DNA of 6,415 bases from an uncultured Collinsella sp. (GTDB taxonomy: Bacteria; Actinomycetota; Coriobacteriia; Coriobacteriales; Coriobacteriaceae). Shown in pieces: positions 1-6,245 of the stretch. The position numbers and the translations under genes were made by a program. Within the stretch, counting starts at the first letter, position 1. Every line of letters starts with the position of its first letter. The notes under the pieces were generated by a model. It worked only from the letters and a program-made list of their open reading frames with translations, did not search any database and had not been told where the DNA came from. The DNA lies in assembly GCA_900551365.1 (NCBI GenBank), contig URVZ01000100.1:1-6415 (forward strand), given 5' to 3'.

Positions 1-1475
1 GCCATGTTCTTGCGCACGAGCTCGTCGCGCACCTGAGCCAGGCCCTGCTCCATGCCCACCACATAGGTCTGCGGGTACAGGAAGCGCTTGAAAGCTGCGT
101 CCAGATGATCGAGCGCCCAAGCACAGCGCTCGCGCGCGTCCTGGATGCTCTCACGCGGAGCCACCGCACTGCCATCGCGCACGATCGGCACCAGCAGCTC
201 GCGATACTCAAGTTCGGACACGTCGGTCACCAGGGCGGCATCATTCACGGCCACGAGGGTATTGCCGCGCGCGGCGCCCTCCCCCGCCAGATGGTCCTCG
301 TCGTAGATCATGTCGCAGACCGGGCCGCCAAAGCCGTCGTAATAACGGCGCACGCGTTGCACACCCGGGATCGTGCGCTTGTAGGGCTGCTCGGAGAGCT
401 TGACCACCGGCGTCCATGGATCTACCTCGCTCGCACGGCGGGCGGAAAGCTTGTACACGCCACCCAGCGCCGGCTGGTCATAGCAGGTCGCGAGCTTGGT
501 ACCCACGCCAAAGCTGTCGATGGGCGCGCCCTGGTCGAGCAGCGACTGAATCGTGTACTCATCCAGATCGTTAGAAACCGAGATCCCCACATAGGGCAGG
601 CCCTCGGCATCAAAACGGCCGCGAACATACTTGGAGAGCTTGGCGAGGTCGCCGGAGTCGATGCGAATAGCCGACAGGCGCTCGCCCACCGCCTCCATCT
701 CCTTGGCAACCGTAATGGCATGCTCGCAACCCTCGCGTACGTCGTAGGTGTCGATGAGCAGCGTGCAGTTCTTGGGACTCGACTTAGCAAAAGCCCGGAA
801 TGCCTCGAGCTCGGAGTCGAAGCTCATGACCCAGCTGTGCGCATGCGTGCCAAAGACGGGAATACCGTAGCGGCGGCCGGCGAGCACATTGGACGTAGAG
901 GAGCAGCCGGCAACGTAGCTCGCGCGCGCAACGGCCAGGCCGCCATCGGGACCCTGGGCTCGGCGCAGGCCAAACTCCGCCACGGGGCGACCGTCGGCGG
1001 CGAGCACCACGCGCGCCGTCTTGGTGGCGACAAGCGTCTGGAACCCGACGATGTTGAGCAGCGCCGTCTCGAGCAGCTGGCATTCCAGCGCGGGACCGGT
1101 GACGCGCACCATGGGCTCGCGCGGAAAGACGAGCTCGCCCTCGGGCACGGCGTCGATGTTTACATGCGCACGAAAATCGCGCAGGTAGTCGAGGAATCCA
1201 GGCTTGAACATCGCGCCGCCGGCCGGGGCCTCAAGCGATGCGAGGTAGTCGATGTCCTCGGGCGTAAAGCGCAGGTTCTCGACAAGCTCGGGCAGCTCGG
1301 CGGTGCCGCACATGACGGCATAGGCGCTGCCAAAGGGATGGTCGCGGTAAAACGCGGTAAAACAACCCTGCTCATTGGCCTTGCCGCTCTCCCACAGGCC
1401 CTGGGCCATAGTGAGCTCGTACAGATCGGTGAGCATTGCAATGTCGGTGGGATGCGAGATGTCGGTCAAAGCCAT
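1..1475 (-). CDS. pncB: Nicotinate phosphoribosyltransferase, C-terminal end cut by the window edge
   Basis: This enzyme makes nicotinate mononucleotide from nicotinate and PRPP, with ATP hydrolysis, in the cytoplasm; it is the entry step of the Preiss-Handler route of NAD salvage. The frame is open from ATG 1475 to the left edge, giving 491 codons and no stop. Family motifs appear in order: TDLYELTMA near residue 16, EFGLRRA at 167-173, GTHAHSW at 209-215 (the His region expected to act in phosphoryl transfer), RIDSGDL at 271-277 (phosphate/PRPP binding), VSND at 300-303 and FGVGTKL at 322-328. Bacterial members are commonly about 480-500 residues, so only a short tail should be missing. The start is supported by GAAAGG about 8 bases upstream. 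The coiled-coil gene ends 82 bases upstream with no clear terminator between, so co-transcription is possible. No NAD-related riboswitch or operator was recognised. The family call is firm. Confidence 0.96.
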   Translation of the reverse strand, partial: MALTDISHPTDIAMLTDLYELTMAQGLWESGKANEQGCFTAFYRDHPFGSAYAVMCGTAELPELVENLRFTPEDIDYLASLEAPAGGAMFKPGFLDYLRDFRAHVNIDAVPEGELVFPREPMVRVTGPALECQLLETALLNIVGFQTLVATKTARVVLAADGRPVAEFGLRRAQGPDGGLAVARASYVAGCSSTSNVLAGRRYGIPVFGTHAHSWVMSFDSELEAFRAFAKSSPKNCTLLIDTYDVREGCEHAITVAKEMEAVGERLSAIRIDSGDLAKLSKYVRGRFDAEGLPYVGISVSNDLDEYTIQSLLDQGAPIDSFGVGTKLATCYDQPALGGVYKLSARRASEVDPWTPVVKLSEQPYKRTIPGVQRVRRYYDGFGGPVCDMIYDEDHLAGEGAARGNTLVAVNDAALVTDVSELEYRELLVPIVRDGSAVAPRESIQDARERCAWALDHLDAAFKRFLYPQTYVVGMEQGLAQVRDELVRKNM

Positions 1476-1557
1476 GGGGCGACCTTTCGGATGTGTTGTG
1501 CAGAGGTTGAGGGTTGGGCGAGGCGGACGTGCGGGCATGGAGCCTGGAGCGAACAGG

Positions 1558-2010
1558 TTAGTGCAGGCCCATGCTGCCCGTGATCGTGTAGACCATAAAG
1601 ACGATAAACGCGATAAGGGCGAGCACGATGATGATTTTTTGAGCGGGAGCCATGCCGGGGATCTCATTCTCGCCCGTAGGCTCCTTGGAGGTGACCATGC
1701 GCTGGGCAAAGGTCATCTCGTCACGGCTCGGTTTGGGCTCGACGGTCTTAGGGTGAGCGGCTTTTTTGGGCTGAGGCTTGGGTGCAGTGGGCACGGGCTT
1801 CGCGGCGGCGGGCTTGGGCACGGGCGCAGACTCGGATGCGACCTTCGCAGTGGCCTCCTCGGCCTTCTCGCGCTCGGCACGCAGGGCGGCCAGCTCCTCA
1901 CGCTCGCGGCGTGCCTCTTCCTGGGCCTCGCGACGAGCCTTCTCGGCGCGGAGCTCTTCCAACTCGGCGCGCTCCTCGTCGGACAATGGTTGGGACTCAA
2001 GCTCGGCCAT
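1558..2010 (-). CDS. Hypothetical protein: coiled coil, Pro/Lys/Ala linker, C-terminal membrane anchor (150 aa)
   Basis: I do not recognise a named family. Residues 11-58 are almost entirely Glu, Arg, Ala, Lys and Leu in a heptad-like pattern, which predicts a long charged coiled coil. Residues 62-94 form a flexible linker rich in Pro, Ala and Lys. Residues 126-144 (from KIIIVLAL) are one hydrophobic helix, followed by only a few residues, so there is no N-terminal signal and the protein should be tail-anchored with its bulk in the cytoplasm. ATG 2010 is chosen because GAAAGGG (2018-2024) lies 7 bases before it; the in-frame GTG at 2046 falls in a terminator hairpin loop and has no ribosome site. 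The gene begins just after the tRNA-Ala terminator and lies upstream of pncB. The linker resembles that of TonB-like or scaffold proteins, but low-complexity composition makes such likeness unreliable. That it is a real gene is likely; its function is unknown. Confidence 0.85.
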   Translation of the reverse strand: MAELESQPLSDEERAELEELRAEKARREAQEEARREREELAALRAEREKAEEATAKVASESAPVPKPAAAKPVPTAPKPQPKKAAHPKTVEPKPSRDEMTFAQRMVTSKEPTGENEIPGMAPAQKIIIVLALIAFIVFMVYTITGSMGLH

Positions 2011-2028
2011 GATATAGCCCTTTCTTTT

Positions 2029-2060
2029 AAAAAAAGCCGCCGACACAATGTCAGCGGCTT
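2029..2060 (-). terminator. Intrinsic terminator of the tRNA-Ala transcript
   Basis: On the minus strand, AAGCCGCTGAC (2060-2050) pairs with GTCGGCGGCTT (2044-2034) over 11 base pairs with one T-G wobble, around the 5-base loop ATTGT. Seven T residues (2035-2029) overlap and follow the base of the stem. It starts 14 bases past the tRNA 3' end, so it should end the tRNA transcript. The T tract lies only 4 bases before the ribosome site of the next gene. Confidence 0.88.
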
Positions 2061-2074
2061 ATCAAATCCATGGG

Positions 2075-2147
2075 TGGAGACGAAGGGAGTCGAACCCTCG
2101 GCCTCTGCCATGCGACGGCAGCGCTCTCCCAACTGAGCTACGTCCCC
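2075..2147 (-). tRNA. tRNA-Ala (anticodon CGC)
   Basis: This is a 73-base cloverleaf on the minus strand. The acceptor arms GGGGACG (2147-2141) and CGTCTCC (2082-2076) pair fully and include G3-U70, the main alanine identity element, with discriminator A73. The D-arm core AGCTCAGTTGGGAGAGC is typical. The anticodon stem CTGCC/GGCAG (2121-2117 and 2109-2105) encloses loop GTCGCAT, placing CGC at 2114-2112, which reads GCG codons. The T arm carries GGTTCGACTCC. The three bases after A73 are CCC, so the CCA end is not encoded and must be added by nucleotidyltransferase. It has its own promoter upstream and a terminator downstream, so it is a single-gene transcript. Confidence 0.97.
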
Positions 2148-2160
2148 AGGACAAGTCGAT

Positions 2161-2188
2161 ATTTTACCTACGGCTCGCCAACTGTCAA
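2161..2188 (-). promoter_or_regulatory. Promoter of tRNA-Ala (-35 TTGACA, -10 TAAAAT)
   Basis: On the minus strand a perfect -35 hexamer TTGACA (2188-2183) is followed by a 16-base spacer and TAAAAT (2166-2161), a 5 of 6 match to the -10 consensus. Transcription should begin around 2154-2155, leaving a short 5' leader of 7-8 bases before tRNA base 1 at 2147. It is the best promoter-like sequence in the window. Confidence 0.82.
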
Positions 2189-2253
2189 CGCCCAATAACC
2201 AGTCTTTTTGGGACGCGGCTATTTTGACAACTTTTCGAACAGGCGATCCTCTC

Positions 2254-2288
2254 GATGATTTTTTAATCCCCGTCCCAGAAAAATCATC
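2254..2288. repeat. AT-rich inverted repeat downstream of the radical SAM gene
   Basis: GATGATTTTT (2254-2263) and AAAAATCATC (2279-2288) are perfect 10-bp inverted arms around a 15-base G/C-rich loop. It lies 10 bases past the stop codon of the radical SAM gene and upstream of the tRNA promoter. Neither strand shows a T tract after the hairpin, so it is not a standard intrinsic terminator. It could protect the 3' end of the upstream mRNA or bind a protein; nothing here decides which. Confidence 0.5.
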
Positions 2289-2298
2289 AGCGTGCGCT

Positions 2299-3237
2299 CT
2301 ACTTTGCGCTGGTGAGGACGCCGGTGGTGTCGAAGGCGGGGGTGAAGCTCTCGTCTACCGCGCCGCCCTCTTGCCAGAACATTGTCGTAAAGCCCAGGTC
2401 GTCGGCATGGTCGAGCACCTGCTCGTACTCCTCGCGCGTCACGGCGCGCGCCAACTCGCCGCCCTGCTCGCGCATGAGCGCATTGGGCGTGTACTGGTTC
2501 ATGACCGAGATCGGCACGTCGCCCACCGTCTGCCACACCAGGTCCAGCACGCGACACGAATCGTCTGCATGCCCCGGCAGCACCAGGTGGCGCACGATGA
2601 TGCCGCGCTTCATGAGCCCGTCCTCGTCCACCAGCTCTCCCCCGCGGCGCTCGATCTCGCACGTCATCTGTGCCAGGCCCGACACGGCCACGCGCGGGTA
2701 ATCCTTAATATGAGAAAGCGACTGCGCAAGCCCGGCATCGGCATATTTAAAGTCGGTGAGCCACACATCGACCAGGTCGCCCAGCGCCGCCACGGCACTC
2801 GCGCGCTCGTAACCACTCGTGTTGTAGACGATCGGGATAACCAGTCCGCGCGCCCGTGCCGCGGCAATCACGGCAGGCAACAGGTGCGCATAGTGCGTCG
2901 CCGTCACCAAATTGATGTTGTTGGCACCCTGGTCCTGCAGCTCCAGCATAATCTCGACCAGGCGCTCAGGCGAAATCTCAAGGCCAAAATTGCCGGTCGA
3001 GATCTCGTGGTTCTGGCAGTAGATACATTTAAGCGAGCAACCGCTAAAGAAGATCGTGCCCGAACCGGCCTCGCCCGAGATAGGCGGCTCCTCCCACATA
3101 TGAAGCGCCGCGCGGGCCACCTTGAGCGTGTCGTTAGCACCGCAGACGCCGTGCGCGCCCTCATCGCGCGCCGCACCGCAACGGCGCGGACACAAATGGC
3201 AGGCGGGCGAAAAAAGTTCGGTCAACGACGTCGGCAT
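2299..3237 (-). CDS. pflX: Radical SAM protein, PflX type (related to pyruvate formate-lyase activating enzymes)
   Basis: A 312-residue cytoplasmic iron-sulfur protein. CSLKCIYC at residues 67-74 is the CxxxCxxC motif that holds the [4Fe-4S] cluster used to split S-adenosylmethionine. Four more cysteines near the N-terminus (C13, C16, C20, C32, within CHLCPRRC and GVCG) form the second Cys set typical of the COG1313/PflX group, as do EEPPISG (49-55), GSGTIFFSG just before the main motif, and NINLVTATH further on. The family is related to PflA, which makes a glycyl radical on pyruvate formate-lyase, but the substrate of PflX proteins is not settled. No glycyl-radical enzyme is encoded nearby, so context gives no partner. 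ATG 3237 is chosen over the in-frame TTG at 3252 because GGAG sits 9 bases before it. Length fits the family. Family certain; reaction unknown. Confidence 0.93.
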   Translation of the reverse strand: MPTSLTELFSPACHLCPRRCGAARDEGAHGVCGANDTLKVARAALHMWEEPPISGEAGSGTIFFSGCSLKCIYCQNHEISTGNFGLEISPERLVEIMLELQDQGANNINLVTATHYAHLLPAVIAAARARGLVIPIVYNTSGYERASAVAALGDLVDVWLTDFKYADAGLAQSLSHIKDYPRVAVSGLAQMTCEIERRGGELVDEDGLMKRGIIVRHLVLPGHADDSCRVLDLVWQTVGDVPISVMNQYTPNALMREQGGELARAVTREEYEQVLDHADDLGFTTMFWQEGGAVDESFTPAFDTTGVLTSAK

Positions 3238-3321
3238 AAAAACATGCTCCAAAACAACAATTCAGCAGCTCAAACATAAAGGGCCAGGCCGCGTAGACGG
3301 CTCAAGCCCCAAGGCGCCGTA

Positions 3322-3350
3322 ATCGTCCGACACGATTTTTGTAATGTCAA
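3322..3350 (-). promoter_or_regulatory. Possible promoter of the radical SAM gene
   Basis: On the minus strand a perfect TTGACA (3350-3345) is followed, after 17 bases, by GACGAT (3327-3322), which matches only 3 of 6 consensus -10 bases. It would give a leader of roughly 80 bases before ATG 3237. The -35 match and spacing are good but the -10 is poor. It would be divergent from, and lie close to, the promoter of the structured RNA at 3388. Confidence 0.35.
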
Positions 3351-3352
3351 GA

Positions 3353-3381
3353 CTGGAATCGACAAAGTGCCGCTTTATGAT
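3353..3381 (+). promoter_or_regulatory. Likely promoter of the structured RNA (-10 TATGAT)
   Basis: TATGAT (3376-3381) matches 5 of 6 bases of the -10 consensus and lies 7 bases before A3388, just where the closing stem of the RNA begins. The sequence 17 bases upstream (CTGGAA, 3353-3358) is a weak -35 box. The placement relative to the RNA structure is the main support. Confidence 0.5.
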
Positions 3382-3387
3382 GTAGGT

Positions 3388-3557
3388 ATTCCGCCCCCCG
3401 CGGAGCAACTGGGTGAACCGTCGCGTTTATTTAGGGAGCCCACACAGTCGTACCTAGTACAGGTATCCTTCGTTGTTAAGGACGCTGGAACAGTCGATGA
3501 GGGCACCCACCTGTTTTAGGTGGGTTCATTTTCGTAACGTGGGGGGTGGTTTTCTTT
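3388..3557 (+). ncRNA. ssrS: Structured non-coding RNA of about 170 nt, probable 6S RNA
   Basis: The ends of this stretch pair: CCGCCCCCCGCG (3391-3402) with CGTGGGGGGTGG (3538-3549), 12 base pairs including two G-T pairs, followed at once by TTTTCTTTT (3550-3558). The same stem thus closes the whole RNA and acts as its terminator. Inside are the hairpins TACCT/AGGTA (around AGTAC, near 3450), TCCTT/AAGGA (around 3467-3483), and ACCCACCT (3505-3512) with AGGTGGGT (3518-3525). A long-range match TGAACC (3414-3419) to GGTTCA (3523-3528) would form a second stem within the closing one, leaving a large open middle. Length, end-to-end stem, open centre and the GGCACCCACCT hairpin near the 3' end resemble 6S RNA, which binds the RNA polymerase housekeeping holoenzyme and mimics an open promoter. 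SRP RNA, RNase P RNA and tmRNA signatures are absent. Being a structured RNA is well supported; the 6S identity rests on resemblance from memory. Confidence 0.7.
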
Positions 3558-3558
3558 T

Positions 3559-3762
3559 GCCGAAAATCACCATACAGTCCATATGGATCCCCGCCGGCAT
3601 CCCGACAAGCCATCGACAACATTCCAATATCTGGTAAGCGCGTGATTATCGCTGCGTGCAATTCCATGCACCCCCCTTGGTCGAGTATCATGGTTCGGCT
3701 ATGCCCTTTGCGCATGGCGTTCTTCTGACCTTTTCCTTCGACGCTTGGCGGTTTTTAGATTC
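3559..3762 (+). other. Non-coding leader between the structured RNA and the glycosyltransferase gene
   Basis: About 200 bases with no credible gene. A small hairpin GTGCA (3656-3660) / TGCAC (3667-3671) and the palindrome CCATATGG near 3580 are the only structures seen. Any promoter of the downstream gene should lie here, but the best pair found (TTGGTC with TATGCC, 17 bases apart, about 3678-3706) is weak, so no promoter is called. Confidence 0.4.
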
Positions 3763-4962
3763 ATGGCTTCATCCCCGAGCTACATACCGTACCTATGCGT
3801 GGCAGCGGCGGCTTTTATCACGACCTTCCTCGCGGTGCCCCTGGTCAAGCGCTTGGCAATTAAACTCCATGCCGTCGACTATCCTTCTAAGCGCCGCATC
3901 AACACCAAGCCCATCCCGCGTTTGGGCGGAACGGCGGTGTTTTTGGGCCTGGTCGTCGCCTGCACTGTGCAAATCCTAGGCACCTGGCACCTAGGCTGGC
4001 CACCCGTCCTGGTGCCGCACCCGCGCCTTCACATTAGCTATCCCATGCTGGCGCTCTCCTTTACTGTCATCTTTGCGACCGGCGCTATCGACGACGTCTT
4101 CCAGCTCACGCCCAAGCAAAAGCTGGCCGGACAGGTCCTCGCCGCGCTTATCGCCTGCATGGGCGGCCTGCGGATCGGCGTCATCGTCAACCCGTTTGCC
4201 CCCGGCGAGATCATACTCGGATGGCTCGCCTACCCCATCACCGTAATCTATCTGGTGGCATTCACCAACATCATTAACCTCATCGACGGCCTCGACGGCT
4301 TGGCCACGGGCATCTGCGGCATCGCCTCGTTCACCATGTTTTCGATGGCCGTTCTTTCGGGCCGCATCGACGCCGCCGCGCTCTCCATTGCGCTCTTTGG
4401 CGCCTGTCTGGCCTTTTTGCGCTACAACTTCAACCCCGCAAGCATCTTCTTGGGCGACTCGGGGTCGCTGCTTCTGGGCTTTGCGCTGGGCTCCATCTCG
4501 CTGCTCAACGTGAGCCGCACCGCCGCACTCACCTCGCTTATCATCCCGCTCATCGTTGCCGGCGTGCCCATCATCGACACGTTTAGCGCCATCGTGCGCC
4601 GCAGGCGCGCCCACATTAGCATCGGGCAGGCCGACAAGGGCCACATCCACCACCGCCTAATCCAAGAAGGCTACAACCAAAAACAGGCCGTGCTGCTCAT
4701 CTATGCCTGGTGCATCATGCTTTCGGCCGGCGCCGCCGCGATTAACCAGGTCGAGGTGCCCATGCGTGTGCTCATCTTTACCGTGCTCGCCATTGGCTCG
4801 GCGGCCTTTGCCAAGCATCTACATCTGTTTGAGCCCGTGCTGCGCCACCATTACAACAAGCGTACGCACGAGGACGAGCTCGTCACCCCCGACGACCCCG
4901 CTTTTAAGCAGGAGGAGCAGGCAGCCGAGGAGCGCAAAGAAGAGCGCCACCACAAGCTCTAG
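3763..4962 (+). CDS. tagO: Polyprenyl-phosphate GlcNAc-1-phosphate transferase (TagO/WecA family)
   Basis: An integral membrane enzyme of 399 residues that should move GlcNAc-1-phosphate from UDP-GlcNAc to undecaprenyl phosphate, the first lipid-linked step of teichoic-acid-like or other envelope glycopolymers. Family motifs appear in order: PRLGG near residue 52, DDVFQLTP starting at D110-D111 (metal and lipid-phosphate site), NLIDGLDGLA at 172-181 (catalytic Asp region), FLGDSGS at 229-235, and HIHHR at 294-298, the His motif that separates the GlcNAc-using branch from MraY. About ten or eleven hydrophobic segments alternate with these cytoplasmic loops. A charged tail of about 30 residues rich in Glu, Lys and His follows the last helix. 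ATG 3763 is used rather than the in-frame TTG at 3745, though neither has a good ribosome site. No envelope gene cluster is nearby, so the final polymer is unknown. TagO and WecA names are both possible. Confidence 0.93.
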   Translation: MASSPSYIPYLCVAAAAFITTFLAVPLVKRLAIKLHAVDYPSKRRINTKPIPRLGGTAVFLGLVVACTVQILGTWHLGWPPVLVPHPRLHISYPMLALSFTVIFATGAIDDVFQLTPKQKLAGQVLAALIACMGGLRIGVIVNPFAPGEIILGWLAYPITVIYLVAFTNIINLIDGLDGLATGICGIASFTMFSMAVLSGRIDAAALSIALFGACLAFLRYNFNPASIFLGDSGSLLLGFALGSISLLNVSRTAALTSLIIPLIVAGVPIIDTFSAIVRRRRAHISIGQADKGHIHHRLIQEGYNQKQAVLLIYAWCIMLSAGAAAINQVEVPMRVLIFTVLAIGSAAFAKHLHLFEPVLRHHYNKRTHEDELVTPDDPAFKQEEQAAEERKEERHHKL

Positions 4963-5132
4963 GGCAAGCTGCCGAGGATGTGCCAAGGCACCGTTAGCCA
5001 AGCACGGCCGCGCCACACCCATCGCACATGCCGCACCACGCGCGTCCCTCTCCCGCCCCTCGCCTACTTACGCACCGCCCCTCCAATAAACGCGTTATCA
5101 TCTTGACCAATACGCATACGTTAGGAGCAATC

Positions 5133-6182
5133 ATGCCAAACGAGAACAGCTACGAAGTCGCGCTGCAAAAGAGCAACGCCATTCGCGAGGGCCTGGCCAA
5201 GACGCCCGAGAAGTTCACCATGCTTACCGGCGACCGCCCCACCGGCCGTCTGCACCTGGGCCACTACTTTGGCACCCTCAAGGGCCGCGTCGAGCTGCAG
5301 AACATGGGCGCCAAGACCAACGTGCTCATCGCCGACTACCAGGTCATCACCGACCGCGACACCACCGAGCACATCCAGGACAACGTGTACAACATGGTCA
5401 TGGACTACCTTGCCTGCGGCATCGACCCCGACAAGACCATGATCTACGCGCACTCCGCCGTGCCCGCCGCAAACCAGCTCATGCTGCCGTTCCTGTCGCT
5501 GGTGTCCGAGGCAGAGCTGGCGCGCAACCCCACCGTCAAGGCCGAGATGGAGGCCTCGGGCCACGAGCTTACCGGCCTTCTGCTCACCTATCCGGTGCAC
5601 CAGGCCTGCGACATCCTGTTCTGCAAGGGCAACGTGGTGCCGGTCGGTCGCGACCAGCTGCCGCACATCGAGCTCACCCGCACCATCGCCCGCCGCTTTA
5701 ACAACCGCTACGGCAAGGTGTTCCCCGAGGTCGAGGCGCTGCTGTCCGAGACCCCGCTGCTGCCCGGCCTGGACGGCCGCAAGATGAGCAAGAGCTACGG
5801 CAACGCCATCAATATCTCGATGACCGCCGAGGAGACGGCCAAGCGCATCAAGAAGAGCCAGACCGACTCCGAGCGCATGATCACGTTCGACCCCGAGAAC
5901 CGCCCCGGCGTGTCCGGCCTGCTTTCGACGGCTGCCATCTGCACCGGCCGATCCGAGGTCGAGATTGCCGAGGAAATTGGCATGGGCGGCTCCGGCCAGC
6001 TCAAGAAGTACGTGACCGAGGCCGTCAACGAGTACTTTGCGCCGATCCGCGAGCGTCGCCAGCGCTACGAGAACGATCTGGACTATGTGAAGGACGTGCT
6101 GCACGAGGGCAACCGTCGTGCCAACGAGATCGCCGAGCAGACCCTGGCCGAGGTTCGGGACGCCATGGGCATGGTGTACTAG
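5133..6182 (+). CDS. trpS: Tryptophan--tRNA ligase
   Basis: A 349-residue class Ic aminoacyl-tRNA synthetase that charges tRNA-Trp with tryptophan in the cytoplasm, using ATP. GDRPTGRLHLGH holds the HIGH-type signature as HLGH at residues 41-44, and GRKMSKS places KMSKS at 217-221; both bind ATP. ADYQVITDRD, the ARNPTVK block, VPVGRDQ and the C-terminal PIRERR followed by AMGMVY match the roughly 340-residue TrpRS form found in streptococci and related Gram-positives, as I recall it. ATG 5133 is preferred over the ATG at 5028 because AGGAG (5123-5127) lies 5 bases before it and family homology begins soon after. The 170-base gap after tagO has no terminator, but a TATCAT box at 5096-5101 without a clear -35 might be its own promoter. 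No T-box leader is seen. Codons are strongly biased to CTG, GGC, AAG and ACC, as in highly expressed genes. Confidence 0.97.
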   Translation: MPNENSYEVALQKSNAIREGLAKTPEKFTMLTGDRPTGRLHLGHYFGTLKGRVELQNMGAKTNVLIADYQVITDRDTTEHIQDNVYNMVMDYLACGIDPDKTMIYAHSAVPAANQLMLPFLSLVSEAELARNPTVKAEMEASGHELTGLLLTYPVHQACDILFCKGNVVPVGRDQLPHIELTRTIARRFNNRYGKVFPEVEALLSETPLLPGLDGRKMSKSYGNAINISMTAEETAKRIKKSQTDSERMITFDPENRPGVSGLLSTAAICTGRSEVEIAEEIGMGGSGQLKKYVTEAVNEYFAPIRERRQRYENDLDYVKDVLHEGNRRANEIAEQTLAEVRDAMGMVY

Positions 6183-6217
6183 ACCGATCTGCTGGCTTGA
6201 GCTTTCGATTGTTATGG

Positions 6218-6245
6218 GGCGGGCGCTACGGCGTCCGCCTTTTTT
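6218..6245 (+). terminator. Intrinsic terminator of trpS
   Basis: GGCGGGCGC (6218-6226) pairs with GCGTCCGCC (6231-6239), 9 base pairs with one G-T, capped by TACG. With its closing C-G pair this is a UNCG-type tetraloop (cUACGg), which is unusually stable. Six T residues (6240-6245) follow directly. It lies 35 bases after the trpS stop codon. Confidence 0.93.

Noticed and set aside
105..1583. A 492-codon plus-strand frame opposite pncB
   Set aside because: It is antisense to all the pncB motifs, shows no recognisable domain and has no ribosome site. It is a composition effect.
2011..2046. GTG at 2046 as the start of the coiled-coil protein
   Set aside because: It lies in the loop of the tRNA terminator and has no ribosome site, while ATG 2010 has GAAAGGG at good spacing.
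2224..2252. Plus-strand TTGACA at 2224-2229 as a promoter
   Set aside because: No -10 box at 16-18 bases and no plus-strand gene downstream.
2224..3279. A 351-codon plus-strand frame opposite the radical SAM gene
   Set aside because: His/Arg-rich antisense shadow of a gene with intact cysteine motifs on the minus strand.
3388..3557. SRP RNA, RNase P RNA or tmRNA as identity of the structured RNA
   Set aside because: The conserved SRP tip (GTCAGGTCCGGAAGG), the RNase P GAGGAAAGTCC block and a tmRNA tag frame with tRNA-like ends are all absent, and the length is too short for the last two.
3476..3715. A 79-codon minus-strand frame across the structured RNA
   Set aside because: It has no homology signal and runs through the RNA hairpins and closing stem; the pairing on the plus strand explains the sequence better.
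5028..5132. Upstream in-frame ATG at 5028 for trpS
   Set aside because: It would add a 35-residue Pro/Arg/His-rich extension unlike the family, and AGGAG precedes ATG 5133.
4963..5132. T-box or tryptophan-sensing leader before trpS
   Set aside because: No T-box consensus, no terminator/antiterminator pair and no Trp-rich leader peptide are visible; only short 4-bp hairpins occur.
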